NCBI GenBank assembly: GCA_019429425.1
Contig: JAHYIU010000015.1
Location: 1-32,876, forward strand
Length of the DNA stretch: 32,876 bases
Direction: 5' to 3'
Source of the DNA: Candidatus Syntrophosphaera sp.
GTDB taxonomy: Bacteria > Cloacimonadota > Cloacimonadia > Cloacimonadales > Cloacimonadaceae
The position numbers and the translations under genes were made by a program. Positions within the stretch are counted from its first letter, which is position 1. The number at the start of each line of letters is the position of its first letter. Below are positions 7,865-16,585 of this stretch, piece by piece. The notes under the pieces were generated by a model. It saw only the letters and a program-made list of their open reading frames with translations. It searched no databases and was not told where the DNA came from.

Positions 7865-9322
7865 TTACTTACGGGGCATGTCCAGGCTGAGATTGTATTC
7901 CCCCAGCTTGATCAGGTTGCGGTATTTGCCAAAGCGCCTGTCGCTTGCGAAGAGGACCGCGGCGTTCTCTGGATCGTATTTCCGGTAGAGTTCCCGGGCC
8001 GCGTTATAGGTCTGCTCATCGACTGCTGCGGTGCCGGGGGCAAAAAGTTCGGTTTGCCAGTTTTCCTCCTCAAGGCCGGATTCCACCTCCGATCTGACCA
8101 GAGCGAGGGCGATCAGGGCCTGGATCTCGTCGGCCTTCATATTGTAGCCGCCCTTGTCCTGCAACTGGTTGAAGGCCAGATAGATGGTGTGCCTGGGGAG
8201 GATATAGGCCATCTGTTTGCCCTGGGGATTGGTGATGAATTTCAGGTTTTGGGCCTGGCCGGGATGGCTGGCGATCTTGGCAAAGTATTCCTGATAGGCC
8301 GGATCGGCGTCCCGGGCCGCAAGCCTCTGTCCGATCGCCTGTTCCAGGGTCTGCAGTTGTGTGTCGCCCATAACCCGGGTCGAAGCCTTTCTCTTCTTTT
8401 CCTTCTTGGGCTTGGGGGCCTGGAGCTCGGTCGCCTGCTGTTCCGGCACCTTGGTCAAAGATAGCGAGTACCAGATAACGGCGCCCAAAAAGACCACGAT
8501 CGTGGCGATCATGGCCAGCGAGGGGGAGAATTTCTTTTTCGGAGGGGCGGGGACTTCCTGCCTGAGCGAAAAAGTTGTGCACTGCTGAACATGCACGATT
8601 TGGACGGTGATGTTGTCATCCCCCCCGCGCTGATTGGCTATGTCTACCAGGTTGTGGCAAGCTATGGAGGGCTCTTCCTCCATCTGCTGGAGCAATTCGT
8701 CGTCCTTTATATACTGGGTGAGCCCGTCGCTGCAGAGCAGGAATACGTCGTCCTGCTGCAGGACCCGCGGCCCGGCGATGTCCGGCTCAAAGCTGCTGTG
8801 TCCGAGGGACTTGGTGATGAAATTGCGGCGCGGATGGGTGGAGGCCTGTTCGCGGGTGATGACGCCGCTTTCCAGCATCATCTGGACCTCGGAGTGGTCC
8901 TTCGTGAGCTGCAGCAAAGCCCCGCCGCGGCTGAGGTAGATCCTGCTGTCGCCGACATGCGCCTGCCAATACTGGGCCCCCTTGATCAACATCAGGACCA
9001 GGGTGGTGCCCATGTCCGCCAGATCGGGATCGTGCTGCGCGGCTTCCAGGATCTTGCCTTGGGCAAATTCCACGCTTTGGGAGATGGTTTTGAGTTCCTC
9101 GCCCGGGATGTAACTGGTCTCAAAGTATTTGCGGATGCTTTCCACGGCCACGCGGGACGCGATCTCGCCGCCCTCATGGCCCCCCATTCCGTCGCAAACG
9201 AGGAAAAGATGCCCGTAATCGCCTTCGTAGTATCCGTAAAAATCCTCATTCTTGGTCCGGGCCGGATTTCTGCCGATGTCCGTGATGTTCGCCACTCTGA
9301 GGCGTACTGTGCATTGCTCCAT
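7865..9322 (-). CDS. PP2C-type Ser/Thr phosphatase with membrane segment and extra C-terminal domain
   Basis: The product has 485 residues from the ATG at 9320-9322 (AGAGGAAG ribosome site). Residues 10-245 are a complete bacterial PP2C (Stp1-like) domain: ARTKNEDF (21-28), LVCDGMGGHEGG (41-52), GTTL (105), HVGDSRIYL (122-130), KDHS (141), NFITKSLG (167), LLCSDGL (195-201) and GGDDNITV (233-240). All metal-binding aspartates are present, so it should be active. A single membrane helix spans about 267-289. A Lys-rich linker follows (305-314), then a domain of about 165 residues that I cannot assign. With the helix in place, phosphatase and C-terminal domain should lie on opposite sides of the membrane. 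No Ser/Thr kinase partner is in the window. An in-frame start 42 bases upstream lacks a good ribosome site. Confidence 0.88.
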   Translation of the reverse strand: MEQCTVRLRVANITDIGRNPARTKNEDFYGYYEGDYGHLFLVCDGMGGHEGGEIASRVAVESIRKYFETSYIPGEELKTISQSVEFAQGKILEAAQHDPDLADMGTTLVLMLIKGAQYWQAHVGDSRIYLSRGGALLQLTKDHSEVQMMLESGVITREQASTHPRRNFITKSLGHSSFEPDIAGPRVLQQDDVFLLCSDGLTQYIKDDELLQQMEEEPSIACHNLVDIANQRGGDDNITVQIVHVQQCTTFSLRQEVPAPPKKKFSPSLAMIATIVVFLGAVIWYSLSLTKVPEQQATELQAPKPKKEKKRKASTRVMGDTQLQTLEQAIGQRLAARDADPAYQEYFAKIASHPGQAQNLKFITNPQGKQMAYILPRHTIYLAFNQLQDKGGYNMKADEIQALIALALVRSEVESGLEEENWQTELFAPGTAAVDEQTYNAARELYRKYDPENAAVLFASDRRFGKYRNLIKLGEYNLSLDMPRK

Positions 9323-9378
9323 GTATCGCTTCCTCTTTCCAGCGCTCCAGAGAGCCTGGGGCATTTTTGTTGTAAATC

Positions 9379-9407
9379 ATGACGCTGAAAAATCCCGAAT
9401 ATGTCAA
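9379..9407 (-). promoter_or_regulatory. Possible promoter of the phosphatase operon
   Basis: On the minus strand a perfect TTGACA (9402-9407) stands about 80 bases before the phosphatase ATG. The box 17 bases further is CGTCAT, a poor -10, so only the -35 element is convincing. It lies back to back with the plus-strand promoter at 9484. Confidence 0.3.
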
Positions 9408-9483
9408 GAGATTATTTTGCCGGAGGCCCAGAAGCCAGTACTTGCCCCTGGCAGCAAGCATTCCAAAATAGTTTGGATTTATC

Positions 9484-9512
9484 TTGACAAAAATCAAGGG
9501 AAGTTTTATTTG
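9484..9512 (+). promoter_or_regulatory. Promoter of the lipoprotein gene
   Basis: A perfect TTGACA (9484-9489) is followed after 17 bases by TATTTG (9507-9512). Transcription would begin near 9519. That leaves room for the GGAGGTG ribosome site and the ATG at 9550, but makes the in-frame GTG at 9535 a less likely start. Confidence 0.5.
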
Positions 9513-9549
9513 TTAAGCTAAGAGACAAGTCCTTGTGCGTGGAGGTGTT

Positions 9550-11739
9550 ATGAACAGATTGTTACATATCACCGAGACCCTGGTTCTGCTGGCAATGCTG
9601 GTTTCCTGCGTTAAAAGCGGACCCACGGCCCCGGCCCATCCCGCCGCGGAGCTGGATTTCGCGGAGGAGAAGATCCCCCTTCCGGACGGGGAATACATTT
9701 ACCGTCAGACCATTTCCATTCCCCGGATAGAAGACGGCGGAGAACTCTTTTCCTGGCGGCTGGAAACCTTTACCGGAGAGCCTTTGCCGGGCACCTGGGC
9801 TGACGGGCAAGGCTGGCTCTGGTTCCGCGTCCCCGGCTCAGATCCCTCCATCCCCTTAAACCGGCCTGGAGCGCATCGCGGCCTCTGGACCAGCCAAAGC
9901 TCTCTTTCCTTCGACCATGTTTCAGCCCAGGGCAAGATCTCCAATCTGGTCATCCATGCCGAAGCGCGCATCAGATCTGCCTCCGGAGCCATCGAGACCC
10001 GCAGTTCCGCCTTGAGAAGCGGACGCCTGATCGGCAGCCGGATAGCGGTCGATTTTCAAAACGGGGACGAGACCGGCTCAGGTATCGAATTCTGGCTGCG
10101 TGAAGTGATCGGCGACATATATGTGGAGGGCCTCTACGCTGGTCAATTCATGTTTCGCGTCAACATCCTGGATGAGGTCCTGGATACGGTTTCGGAAGGC
10201 CAGTGGCACAGCTCCCTGGAAATGGCGGACCTGCGCCGCGTGCGGCTGAATGCATCCAGCGATCCGCCTCTCGCGGCCAACGCTGCGGGCCAGTACACCC
10301 AGTTCGAGTGCTATGTGGTGAGCCGCCTGGGAATCGAGGAAGCGGCCCGCCAAAGCGTATATTTCCGCGTCCGGTCAGGCTTTCGCCCCCAAGCCGTGAT
10401 CTTTCCCCAGACCCTGGCCGCCCTGGGTTCTTACCATTACAGCGTTTCGCACAACGATCCCCTTGCCGGCCATGAACTCATCCCTTCCACGGACAGCCGA
10501 ACCAACCGCAATCTGTGGACCACGGACAGCGGATACGAGGCCATCAATTCACCCGATCTCAGGCTGCACCTGCAATGGGGCTTCCGGGGCCAGTTTCAGG
10601 CACCCAATCCTCCCTGGCCCGGAGGGCCTTGGGAAGGCGGTCCTTTCGAAAAAGAGGTCAACATCTGCCTGGATGCAGACACCGGCGCCAATTACCACAG
10701 CCAGGTGGCGGCTTTCGACCTGCGCTTGGATGGCGCGCCTTTTCCTGCCCTCGGCCAGTTCGTCGCACCGGTCCAGATAAGCCATGGCGGCAAAAGCTGG
10801 CTCCGGGTGCAAAATCTCAACTCCGCGGCCAAGTCCTGCATCCTTACCGGACTGGCAGACGGGGATCACCTGTTCGAGGTCTGCGCGGTTGATCTGCAAG
10901 GCGCCATCAGCGATCCGGCCTCCGTGAACATCCGCCTTGAGCCTTTCGTGCCGGCCCAGCAGCGCACCGGGCTTTTGATTGTGGATGACACTTTTGACCA
11001 CTCCTCCCTGGCCCCGGCGGATTATGTGAACGCATTCTATGATAACATCTGCGACCTGGACTTTATCCCCGGCGGAGTGGACCTCGCTCAGGCCCAGACC
11101 GAAACCGGATACCCCGTCACCGTCTCTCCGGTCCTGCTCCAGAACTACCTGGTGGTGGTCTGGCATTCGGACAATCCCAGCCACGCGGGCACGCTGGGCC
11201 TGAACGCGGACGCTCTGGAGATCTGGCTGGCCCATCAGGGAAAGCTGGTAATCAGCCACAGCAGCCAGCTATACAACAACTTCGAAGCCCTGCGCCTCAA
11301 TGCCTCGGGCTTCCTTGCCCAGAGGCTGGGGATCACCGGCACGGCGGACTACGGAGCTTTGTCCGCGTCCCTGGCGACCCGGCCTTTCTTCGTCCGGGCC
11401 GAGGGCATGTACACTCTGCCGGACATCAACCTGATGATCGGCAATGCCTTCAATCCGCTGGTCCGGAATTACGGCGGTCTGGGCACCGTGACCTATTTCA
11501 ATCCCGGCTCCGGTCTGGATTTTTCCTACAGTTTCGGCTGCAAACCGGTCGACGCACCGGTCCAGCCCCCCTCCCAGGACCAGTATGACCTCTATTCCTC
11601 GAAATACGTTGTTTATGAACACACGCAGAATGATGCCACAGCTGTGCTTTTCGGCTTTCCCCTCTCCTACATGGAGCCGGATGACGCCCAGGCAGCGCTC
11701 TGGCAGATAATCAACGCAATTATGATCTGGAACGGTTGA
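9550..11739 (+). CDS. Large lipoprotein of unknown function
   Basis: The product has 729 residues. The N-terminus is a lipoprotein signal with lipobox LVSC and modified Cys20. The body shows several beta-rich stretches with no named domain. A segment at about 340-460 (ICLDADTGANYHSQVAAFDLRL ending in GLADGDHLFEVCAVD) reads like an immunoglobulin/Fn3-type module. From about residue 475 (RTGLLIVDDTFD) to the end there is an alpha/beta-looking domain (VVVWHSDNPS, LEIWLAHQGKLVISHSSQLY) of the kind seen in glutamine-amidotransferase-like secreted proteins. I do not see a catalytic Cys-His pair there. The start ATG has GGAGG four bases before it. The next gene begins one base after its stop codon, so the two are a translationally linked pair. 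Confidence 0.75.
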   Translation: MNRLLHITETLVLLAMLVSCVKSGPTAPAHPAAELDFAEEKIPLPDGEYIYRQTISIPRIEDGGELFSWRLETFTGEPLPGTWADGQGWLWFRVPGSDPSIPLNRPGAHRGLWTSQSSLSFDHVSAQGKISNLVIHAEARIRSASGAIETRSSALRSGRLIGSRIAVDFQNGDETGSGIEFWLREVIGDIYVEGLYAGQFMFRVNILDEVLDTVSEGQWHSSLEMADLRRVRLNASSDPPLAANAAGQYTQFECYVVSRLGIEEAARQSVYFRVRSGFRPQAVIFPQTLAALGSYHYSVSHNDPLAGHELIPSTDSRTNRNLWTTDSGYEAINSPDLRLHLQWGFRGQFQAPNPPWPGGPWEGGPFEKEVNICLDADTGANYHSQVAAFDLRLDGAPFPALGQFVAPVQISHGGKSWLRVQNLNSAAKSCILTGLADGDHLFEVCAVDLQGAISDPASVNIRLEPFVPAQQRTGLLIVDDTFDHSSLAPADYVNAFYDNICDLDFIPGGVDLAQAQTETGYPVTVSPVLLQNYLVVVWHSDNPSHAGTLGLNADALEIWLAHQGKLVISHSSQLYNNFEALRLNASGFLAQRLGITGTADYGALSASLATRPFFVRAEGMYTLPDINLMIGNAFNPLVRNYGGLGTVTYFNPGSGLDFSYSFGCKPVDAPVQPPSQDQYDLYSSKYVVYEHTQNDATAVLFGFPLSYMEPDDAQAALWQIINAIMIWNG

Positions 11740-11740
11740 C

Positions 11741-13726
11741 ATGAAAAACCTACTAACACTAATCTTGGCAGTCAGTTGCGCGCTCCTGGCTGCCCTGCCC
11801 GCAGACCTGGAAAGCTCCTTCCGCGCCCTTTCCAATGAAAATCACAGCGCCGGAAACATCCGCCTGCAAACCAGCAATTACGGCAACTGCAGGGAACTCT
11901 TCTATCCCAGCCAGAACGAGGACCAGCTTCTCTATGTCAGCTCCTTGTGGGTCTCCGCCAAACTGCAGCGCCGCGATGCAGAGGGCCGCAGGCTCTTCTG
12001 GCTTGCCCAAAATCCCTCCGCGGACAGCAGTGGAACCACCCACGAAGGCGCCCCGGACTGGAATCCAGGCCTGAAGGCGGTTTTGGACACCCTCACCAGC
12101 GTGGGTTTCGATGGGGACATGGATCTCTACGAACTGCTGCCTGCCCATAATCCCTTGCTGGCTGGAAATGCTGAAGCCGCAGACCTTTACAACCAATACA
12201 ATGCCCGGGACCTCGTCCTGAAAAGCATTCTGGGCTATCCCGCGCCCCGGGAATTTGCCTTCCCCGATCCGCTGGGAAACTACTGCTTCAGCGATCCCCA
12301 GCCTGGATCCTTCGCCACGCCTGGCTTTGAGACCCTTTCGGCCTATTTTTACGACTTCTGCCCCTTCGGCACTGTGGGAGACCGCGACCTCGGATCCAGC
12401 CATGCTCTAAACACCCATTATCCCCTCGGGCTGGCAATCCACCGTGAAAGTTATGCCTGGAACCTGCAAAATCACGATAAAATGGTCATCTTCAAATACA
12501 CCCTCATCAATACCAGCGAGCGCGACACGCTCTTCGATCTGGCCATCGCCGAATATGTCGATGGAGACGTTATCCCCGGCGGGATGGGGATTCAGGGCGC
12601 GAGCGACGACGTGAGCGGCTATGTTAAAGGCCCCGGCTACGAATTTGCCTACACTCGCGATGCCGACGGGGATGGCGGCCTCAGCCCCAATTGGCTGGCC
12701 CACAAGATCGTGCTGCCGGAACTGGCCGCGCGCCGCCACTGCTGGTATTGGCGGGTCGGGGACGGCCCGGGCGACTCCAACCCGCTTTCCTTCAATTTCG
12801 CGCCCCGCCGCACCGCCAACGAGAAACATTGGCTGATGACGGGCCGCAATCCCAATCCCACCAAATTCCAGCCCCTGCGCCCGGAGGAGGAAGGGATGTG
12901 GGAATACGAGCAGCCACAACCAAACGACACCAGATTTTTGCACACGCTATATTCCAGCCAGCCCACAGAGGCCGATCCGGACCCGGAAAACAGGCTGCAT
13001 ATGACGCCCGGGGCCAGCTTCAGCTTTTACAGCGTGCTCTTTGTTGGCGATGGCATCGATGACCTCAAAGCACGATCCCTGGCCATCGAGAATTTCCTCG
13101 CCGGCGGCCTGCAGATCGACCCCAGCGCAGATTTGACCTGCATACCTTACTTAAGCGGCTTTGCCGCCCTGGACGGCCAGGTGGCCAAAGTGGACTGGCA
13201 TTCCTACACCGATCCGGCGCGCTTTGAGGTGATATACAAGCCCTTCGACGCACCGGCCGCAGAATGGCGAACGCAGGCCCTTCCAGGCTCCGCGCGGTCT
13301 TTCCATCTCTGGGACCTCGATCCGCAGATTTGGTATCAGGTCAAGGTCGCCGCGGTCTACAATCCCGGCCCCAGCGAGGTTTACCTGGAAAGCGAGACCC
13401 TGCTTGCCAGCCTGGATCATCCGCCCGAACCATCCTACCAGATCCCGCCCTTCCAATTGGGTCTGACCGCCTTTCCCAACCCCTTCCGCGGCAGGGTGTT
13501 GCTGAGCTTTACCCTCAAAGATCCGGGACAGACCAGCTTGAAGATCTACAACCTGCGGGGCCAGATGGTGCGCGAACTAATCGACGAAGACCTGGCGGCG
13601 GGACAGCAGGCCCGGATCTGGGACGGACGCGACAGCAACGCTAATCCCTGCGCGGCAGGAATTTACCTGCTTAAACTGCACAGCGGAAGCCGTAGCCTGA
13701 CCCGGAAACTCATCCTGCTCAATTAA
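11741..13726 (+). CDS. Exported sorting-domain protein of unknown function
   Basis: The product has 661 residues. A signal peptide covers 1-20 (MKNLLTLILAVSCALLAALP). The central 450 residues have no domain I recognise. They contain many Trp, Tyr and Asp residues and a DADGDGGLSPNW stretch at about 304-315 that could bind calcium. Residues about 470-560 look like an Fn3 module (VDWHSYTDPARFEVIYKP, then WYQVKVAAVYNPGPSE). Residues about 572-661 are the FlgD-like sorting domain (AFPNPFRGRVLLSFTL, IYNLRGQMVRELI, WDGRDSNANPCAAGIYLLKL). It is presumably exported to the surface by the type IX-like route. It starts one base after the lipoprotein gene and probably works with it. Confidence 0.82.
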   Translation: MKNLLTLILAVSCALLAALPADLESSFRALSNENHSAGNIRLQTSNYGNCRELFYPSQNEDQLLYVSSLWVSAKLQRRDAEGRRLFWLAQNPSADSSGTTHEGAPDWNPGLKAVLDTLTSVGFDGDMDLYELLPAHNPLLAGNAEAADLYNQYNARDLVLKSILGYPAPREFAFPDPLGNYCFSDPQPGSFATPGFETLSAYFYDFCPFGTVGDRDLGSSHALNTHYPLGLAIHRESYAWNLQNHDKMVIFKYTLINTSERDTLFDLAIAEYVDGDVIPGGMGIQGASDDVSGYVKGPGYEFAYTRDADGDGGLSPNWLAHKIVLPELAARRHCWYWRVGDGPGDSNPLSFNFAPRRTANEKHWLMTGRNPNPTKFQPLRPEEEGMWEYEQPQPNDTRFLHTLYSSQPTEADPDPENRLHMTPGASFSFYSVLFVGDGIDDLKARSLAIENFLAGGLQIDPSADLTCIPYLSGFAALDGQVAKVDWHSYTDPARFEVIYKPFDAPAAEWRTQALPGSARSFHLWDLDPQIWYQVKVAAVYNPGPSEVYLESETLLASLDHPPEPSYQIPPFQLGLTAFPNPFRGRVLLSFTLKDPGQTSLKIYNLRGQMVRELIDEDLAAGQQARIWDGRDSNANPCAAGIYLLKLHSGSRSLTRKLILLN

Positions 13727-13741
13727 ACACAAACCGGCAGT

Positions 13742-13813
13742 GCAATAGCACGGTCTGGAGTGGCAAAAGCCCGCAAAGAGCGTAGCGGATTTGCGGGATA
13801 AGGAGCGTATTGC
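13742..13813. repeat. Nested palindromic element after the surface-protein gene
   Basis: CCCGCAAA (13770-13777) and TTTGCGGG (13790-13797) form a perfect 8-bp stem around a 12-base loop. Outside it GCAATA (13742-13747) pairs with TATTGC (13808-13813). No T-run follows, so it is not a classical terminator. It may be a REP-like element or an mRNA 3' structure. Confidence 0.5.
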
Positions 13814-13887
13814 CGTCATTAGCGACCTTTCGAACTTGTTTCTTTCCTGGCCCCACCCCCAAAAAAACGAATTTCCAACCCACCGCC

Positions 13888-13970
13888 CCCCTTATCAATA
13901 CGGTGTCAATACGGACTCAATACGGACTTTGTCCGTAATGAGTCCGTATTGACACCGTATTGATAAGGGG
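13888..13970. repeat. 83-base palindrome, full copy 1
   Basis: Two 40-base arms (13888-13927 and 13931-13970) pair with one mismatch around the loop TTT. Each arm is CCCCTTA plus three 11-base units of the form TCAATACGGAC (the first unit ends TG). A second full copy lies at 23227-23309 and a half copy at 32708-32747. The gap 13727-14110 otherwise holds the nested hairpin before it and the purA promoter after it. Confidence 0.95.
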
Positions 13971-14053
13971 AGCCAGAGGCTAAAAAACGAGAATTCTGAC
14001 CGGTGGTATCACCGGGAATATTCCTGTCCGGAGTGGCTCAACCAAGAAATCAT

Positions 14054-14082
14054 TTGACAGGAAAGGAAGAGGACAAAATAAT
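14054..14082 (+). promoter_or_regulatory. Promoter of the purA transcription unit
   Basis: TTGACA (14054-14059), a 17-base spacer and AATAAT (14077-14082, five of six bases of the consensus) make one of the two best promoters in the window. It overlaps the in-frame ATG at 14081, so that ATG cannot be the purA start. Transcription should begin near 14089. Confidence 0.8.
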
Positions 14083-14110
14083 GACTTTTACGAATTTTAG
14101 GGAGTGTGAA

Positions 14111-15370
14111 ATGAGTTCACTCGCGGTATTGGGATGTTTGTGGGGCGACGAGGCCAAGGCCAAGATCGTCGATTGGCTGGGCGTGGACGCCGATGTCGTT
14201 GTGCGTTTCCAGGGCGGCGCGAATGCCGGCCACACGATCGTCTCGGAAGGCTTCAAATATGTTTTCCACAGCGTTCCCTCGGGCATCCTTTATCCCAAGA
14301 CCAAATGCGTGATCGGGGCCGGGACCGTGATCGATCCCTATGGCCTGCGGGAGGAAATGCAAGCCCTGATGCAGCAGGGAATTAAGTTTTCCGGACGGCT
14401 GTTCATGGACGAGCGGGCGGGCCTGGTCCTGCCGCTGCACAAAGAGCTGGACAGCAGTATTGAAGAGGGTTTGGGGGCCAGCAAGATCGGCACGACGGGC
14501 AAGGGCATCGGGCCCGCCTATGCGGATCAGACGGCGCGCTGCGGGCTGAGGATCGGCGACCTGAAGCATCCGGACTGGCTGAAGCAGCGCCTGACCGGGC
14601 TTTACAAATTTCATGGCAGAGCGATTTCAGAGAGCGAATTGGAACGGGAACTCGCTTCCCTGGCCGAGGCCTGGGATTTTTTCAAACCCTTTGTCGCTCA
14701 AGTGGATAGTCTGCTGCGGGAGTGGTACAAGCAGGGCCAGTTCATCCTCTTTGAAGGGGCCCAGGGCAGCCTCCTGGACCTGGGTTTTGGCACCTATCCC
14801 TATGTGACCTCGTCTTTTACGATCTCCGGCGGAGTGAGCGTGGGCACCGGTTTTCCGCCCCGCTGGCTGGACAAGGTTTTGGGAGTCTACAAAGCCTACG
14901 CCACCCGGGTGGGCGAAGGGCCTTTTCCCACCGAGCTTTTCGACGCCACGGCCGAACGGATCCGCGTTGCCGGAAACGAATTCGGCGCCACGACCGGCAG
15001 GCCCAGGCGCATCGGCTGGTTCGACGCGGTGGCGGGTAAATACACCGCCTCCGTCAATGGCATCGACGCTCTGGCGCTCACGCTGCTGGACGTTTTGAGC
15101 GGCCTCCCGGAACTGAAGATCTGCACCGGTTATTGGAACGGGCCGAACCGGATCGCCGGATTTCCCACCCATCCTTTGGAACTGGCCGCTGTGGAGCCGG
15201 AATACCTGACCCTGCCTGGCTGGGAGGACGATCTGGGCGGCGCACGCAAACTGGATGACCTGCCCCAGGCCGCGCTCGACTATCTGGAGGCGATCCAGGA
15301 CTTGTTGGAACTGCCGATCGAGCTGGTATCGGTGGGCAAAGACCGCAATCAAACAATTGTTGTTAAATGA
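14111..15370 (+). CDS. purA: Adenylosuccinate synthase
   Basis: The enzyme joins IMP and aspartate using GTP, the first committed step to AMP. The product has 419 residues, near the family's usual 420-430. Recognisable blocks are WGDEAKAKIVD (11-21), RFQGGANAGHT, GTTGKGIGPAYADQTARCGLR, FEGAQGSLLDLGFGTYPYVT, ATRVGEGPFPTEL, ATTGRPRRIGWFD and, near the end, VGKDRNQTI. The oddity is the first block. The family reads GDEGKGK, while here both glycines (15 and 17) are alanine; the catalytic D13 and K16 are kept. The start at 14111 has GGGAG upstream and lies after the promoter; longer in-frame starts at 14003 and 14081 lie in or before the promoter. It leads an operon with an outer-membrane protein (18-base gap), a ferredoxin-like protein and an FtsB-like protein. 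Confidence 0.93.
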   Translation: MSSLAVLGCLWGDEAKAKIVDWLGVDADVVVRFQGGANAGHTIVSEGFKYVFHSVPSGILYPKTKCVIGAGTVIDPYGLREEMQALMQQGIKFSGRLFMDERAGLVLPLHKELDSSIEEGLGASKIGTTGKGIGPAYADQTARCGLRIGDLKHPDWLKQRLTGLYKFHGRAISESELERELASLAEAWDFFKPFVAQVDSLLREWYKQGQFILFEGAQGSLLDLGFGTYPYVTSSFTISGGVSVGTGFPPRWLDKVLGVYKAYATRVGEGPFPTELFDATAERIRVAGNEFGATTGRPRRIGWFDAVAGKYTASVNGIDALALTLLDVLSGLPELKICTGYWNGPNRIAGFPTHPLELAAVEPEYLTLPGWEDDLGGARKLDDLPQAALDYLEAIQDLLELPIELVSVGKDRNQTIVVK

Positions 15371-15388
15371 GATAGAGAGGTTTTACAC

Positions 15389-16585
15389 ATGAGATGGATC
15401 CTTATTCTGGCGTTCCTGCCAGCGGTTGTGGGGCTGGCCGCGCAAAGCGCTGACAGCCTTGATTTTCCCCTGCCCCATTACGTTAATCCCATCTTCGACA
15501 GCTTCACCCGCAACTACGTCTCCACCAGCGCCATGGGGCGCGGCTACACGGGCGTTTCGGTTCCCGGCGGGATCGACAACGTGCTGCTCAACCCGGCCGG
15601 ATACGTTCCGGACAAAGCCACCCTGCATATCGAAATGCTGGTCAAACCACCGGTGGATGCCAAATTTTACGCCGAGCACGACACCCTCACCGGGATCACC
15701 ATGACGCCGGAGGACAGGATGACCTCGCCGGTGCCGCTGGGTATCGTGGGAGGCGGTGGAAGTATCAGCCAGAGATTCACTTACGCCCTGCTCTATGCCA
15801 TGCCCAAGACCATCCGGGTGGATGATTTTTCCGTGGAAATGAACATGGGGGCCTATCTGCTCTCGCGCTATCCCTCTTTCTACCTGCACCAGTTCACCGC
15901 CAACGCGGCCTGGCACACAGAGCGCTTCCACGTTGGGCTGAACCTGCACAACCAGATCTACCGGATCGGGGATGTCACCTTCCTGCGAAGCTTTGAGCGG
16001 ATAAACGACAGCAAATATCTCCTGCGCCCGCAACTGGGGCTGCTTTACACCGGTGATTCTTTCAATGTCGGGCTCAGCGCGATTCCGCGGCAAAATGCCT
16101 CCTGGGACCTCAAATTCGCGCAATACGACACCCATCTGCCGCTCAACCTGGCGGCCGGAGGGGCTTATAAGACAGACAGTTCCAGCTTTGCCGCGGAACT
16201 CGATTATGAACAGACCAGCACCCTCAGCGACAAATACATCGATCGCTACACCCTCAAGCTGGGGGCCGAAACGACGGTGCGCAAATTCACCTACCGGGCC
16301 GGCTACATCTACCATCCGGAGATCTGGCACGGCCATTACAAGCTGCCGGACGCCGCTTCGGACACCCTCTCCATCTGGTGGAACGACGTTTTGGCAGGCG
16401 GCAAGGTGGAAAAAAACACCCAGCACATCCTGACCCTGGGCATGACCTGGCATGGCCGCGACGCGCGGATCAACCTGGGATTTTTGATGGACGTGGCGGG
16501 CCGGGCGCCGATCGCGCAGGTCAACGCCTCTCTGGACCTGTATTTCAGCGCCTTCAGGAAGAAAAACTTCCTCTTTTTCGATTAG
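15389..16585 (+). CDS. Outer-membrane beta-barrel protein, PorV/UPF0164-like
   Basis: The product has 398 residues. The signal peptide covers about 1-19 (cut after GLAA). A block near residue 48 reads MGRGYTGVSVPGGIDNVLLN followed by PAGY. This matches the start of PorV/PorQ/UPF0164 and FadL-like barrels, where the N-terminus carries a GMGGAY...NPAG motif. The remainder alternates polar and apolar residues like barrel strands, and the chain ends FLFFD, close to the aromatic end typical of BamA substrates. PorV-type proteins ferry type IX cargo in Bacteroidetes. With three sorting-domain proteins in the window that role is possible, but it is inference. Start ATG with GAGAGG upstream. The following gene's ATG directly abuts its TAG stop. 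Confidence 0.7.
   Translation: MRWILILAFLPAVVGLAAQSADSLDFPLPHYVNPIFDSFTRNYVSTSAMGRGYTGVSVPGGIDNVLLNPAGYVPDKATLHIEMLVKPPVDAKFYAEHDTLTGITMTPEDRMTSPVPLGIVGGGGSISQRFTYALLYAMPKTIRVDDFSVEMNMGAYLLSRYPSFYLHQFTANAAWHTERFHVGLNLHNQIYRIGDVTFLRSFERINDSKYLLRPQLGLLYTGDSFNVGLSAIPRQNASWDLKFAQYDTHLPLNLAAGGAYKTDSSSFAAELDYEQTSTLSDKYIDRYTLKLGAETTVRKFTYRAGYIYHPEIWHGHYKLPDAASDTLSIWWNDVLAGGKVEKNTQHILTLGMTWHGRDARINLGFLMDVAGRAPIAQVNASLDLYFSAFRKKNFLFFD

Noticed and set aside
13770-13797. Rho-independent terminator
   Set aside because: The stem is good but the loop is long and no T-run follows it on either strand.
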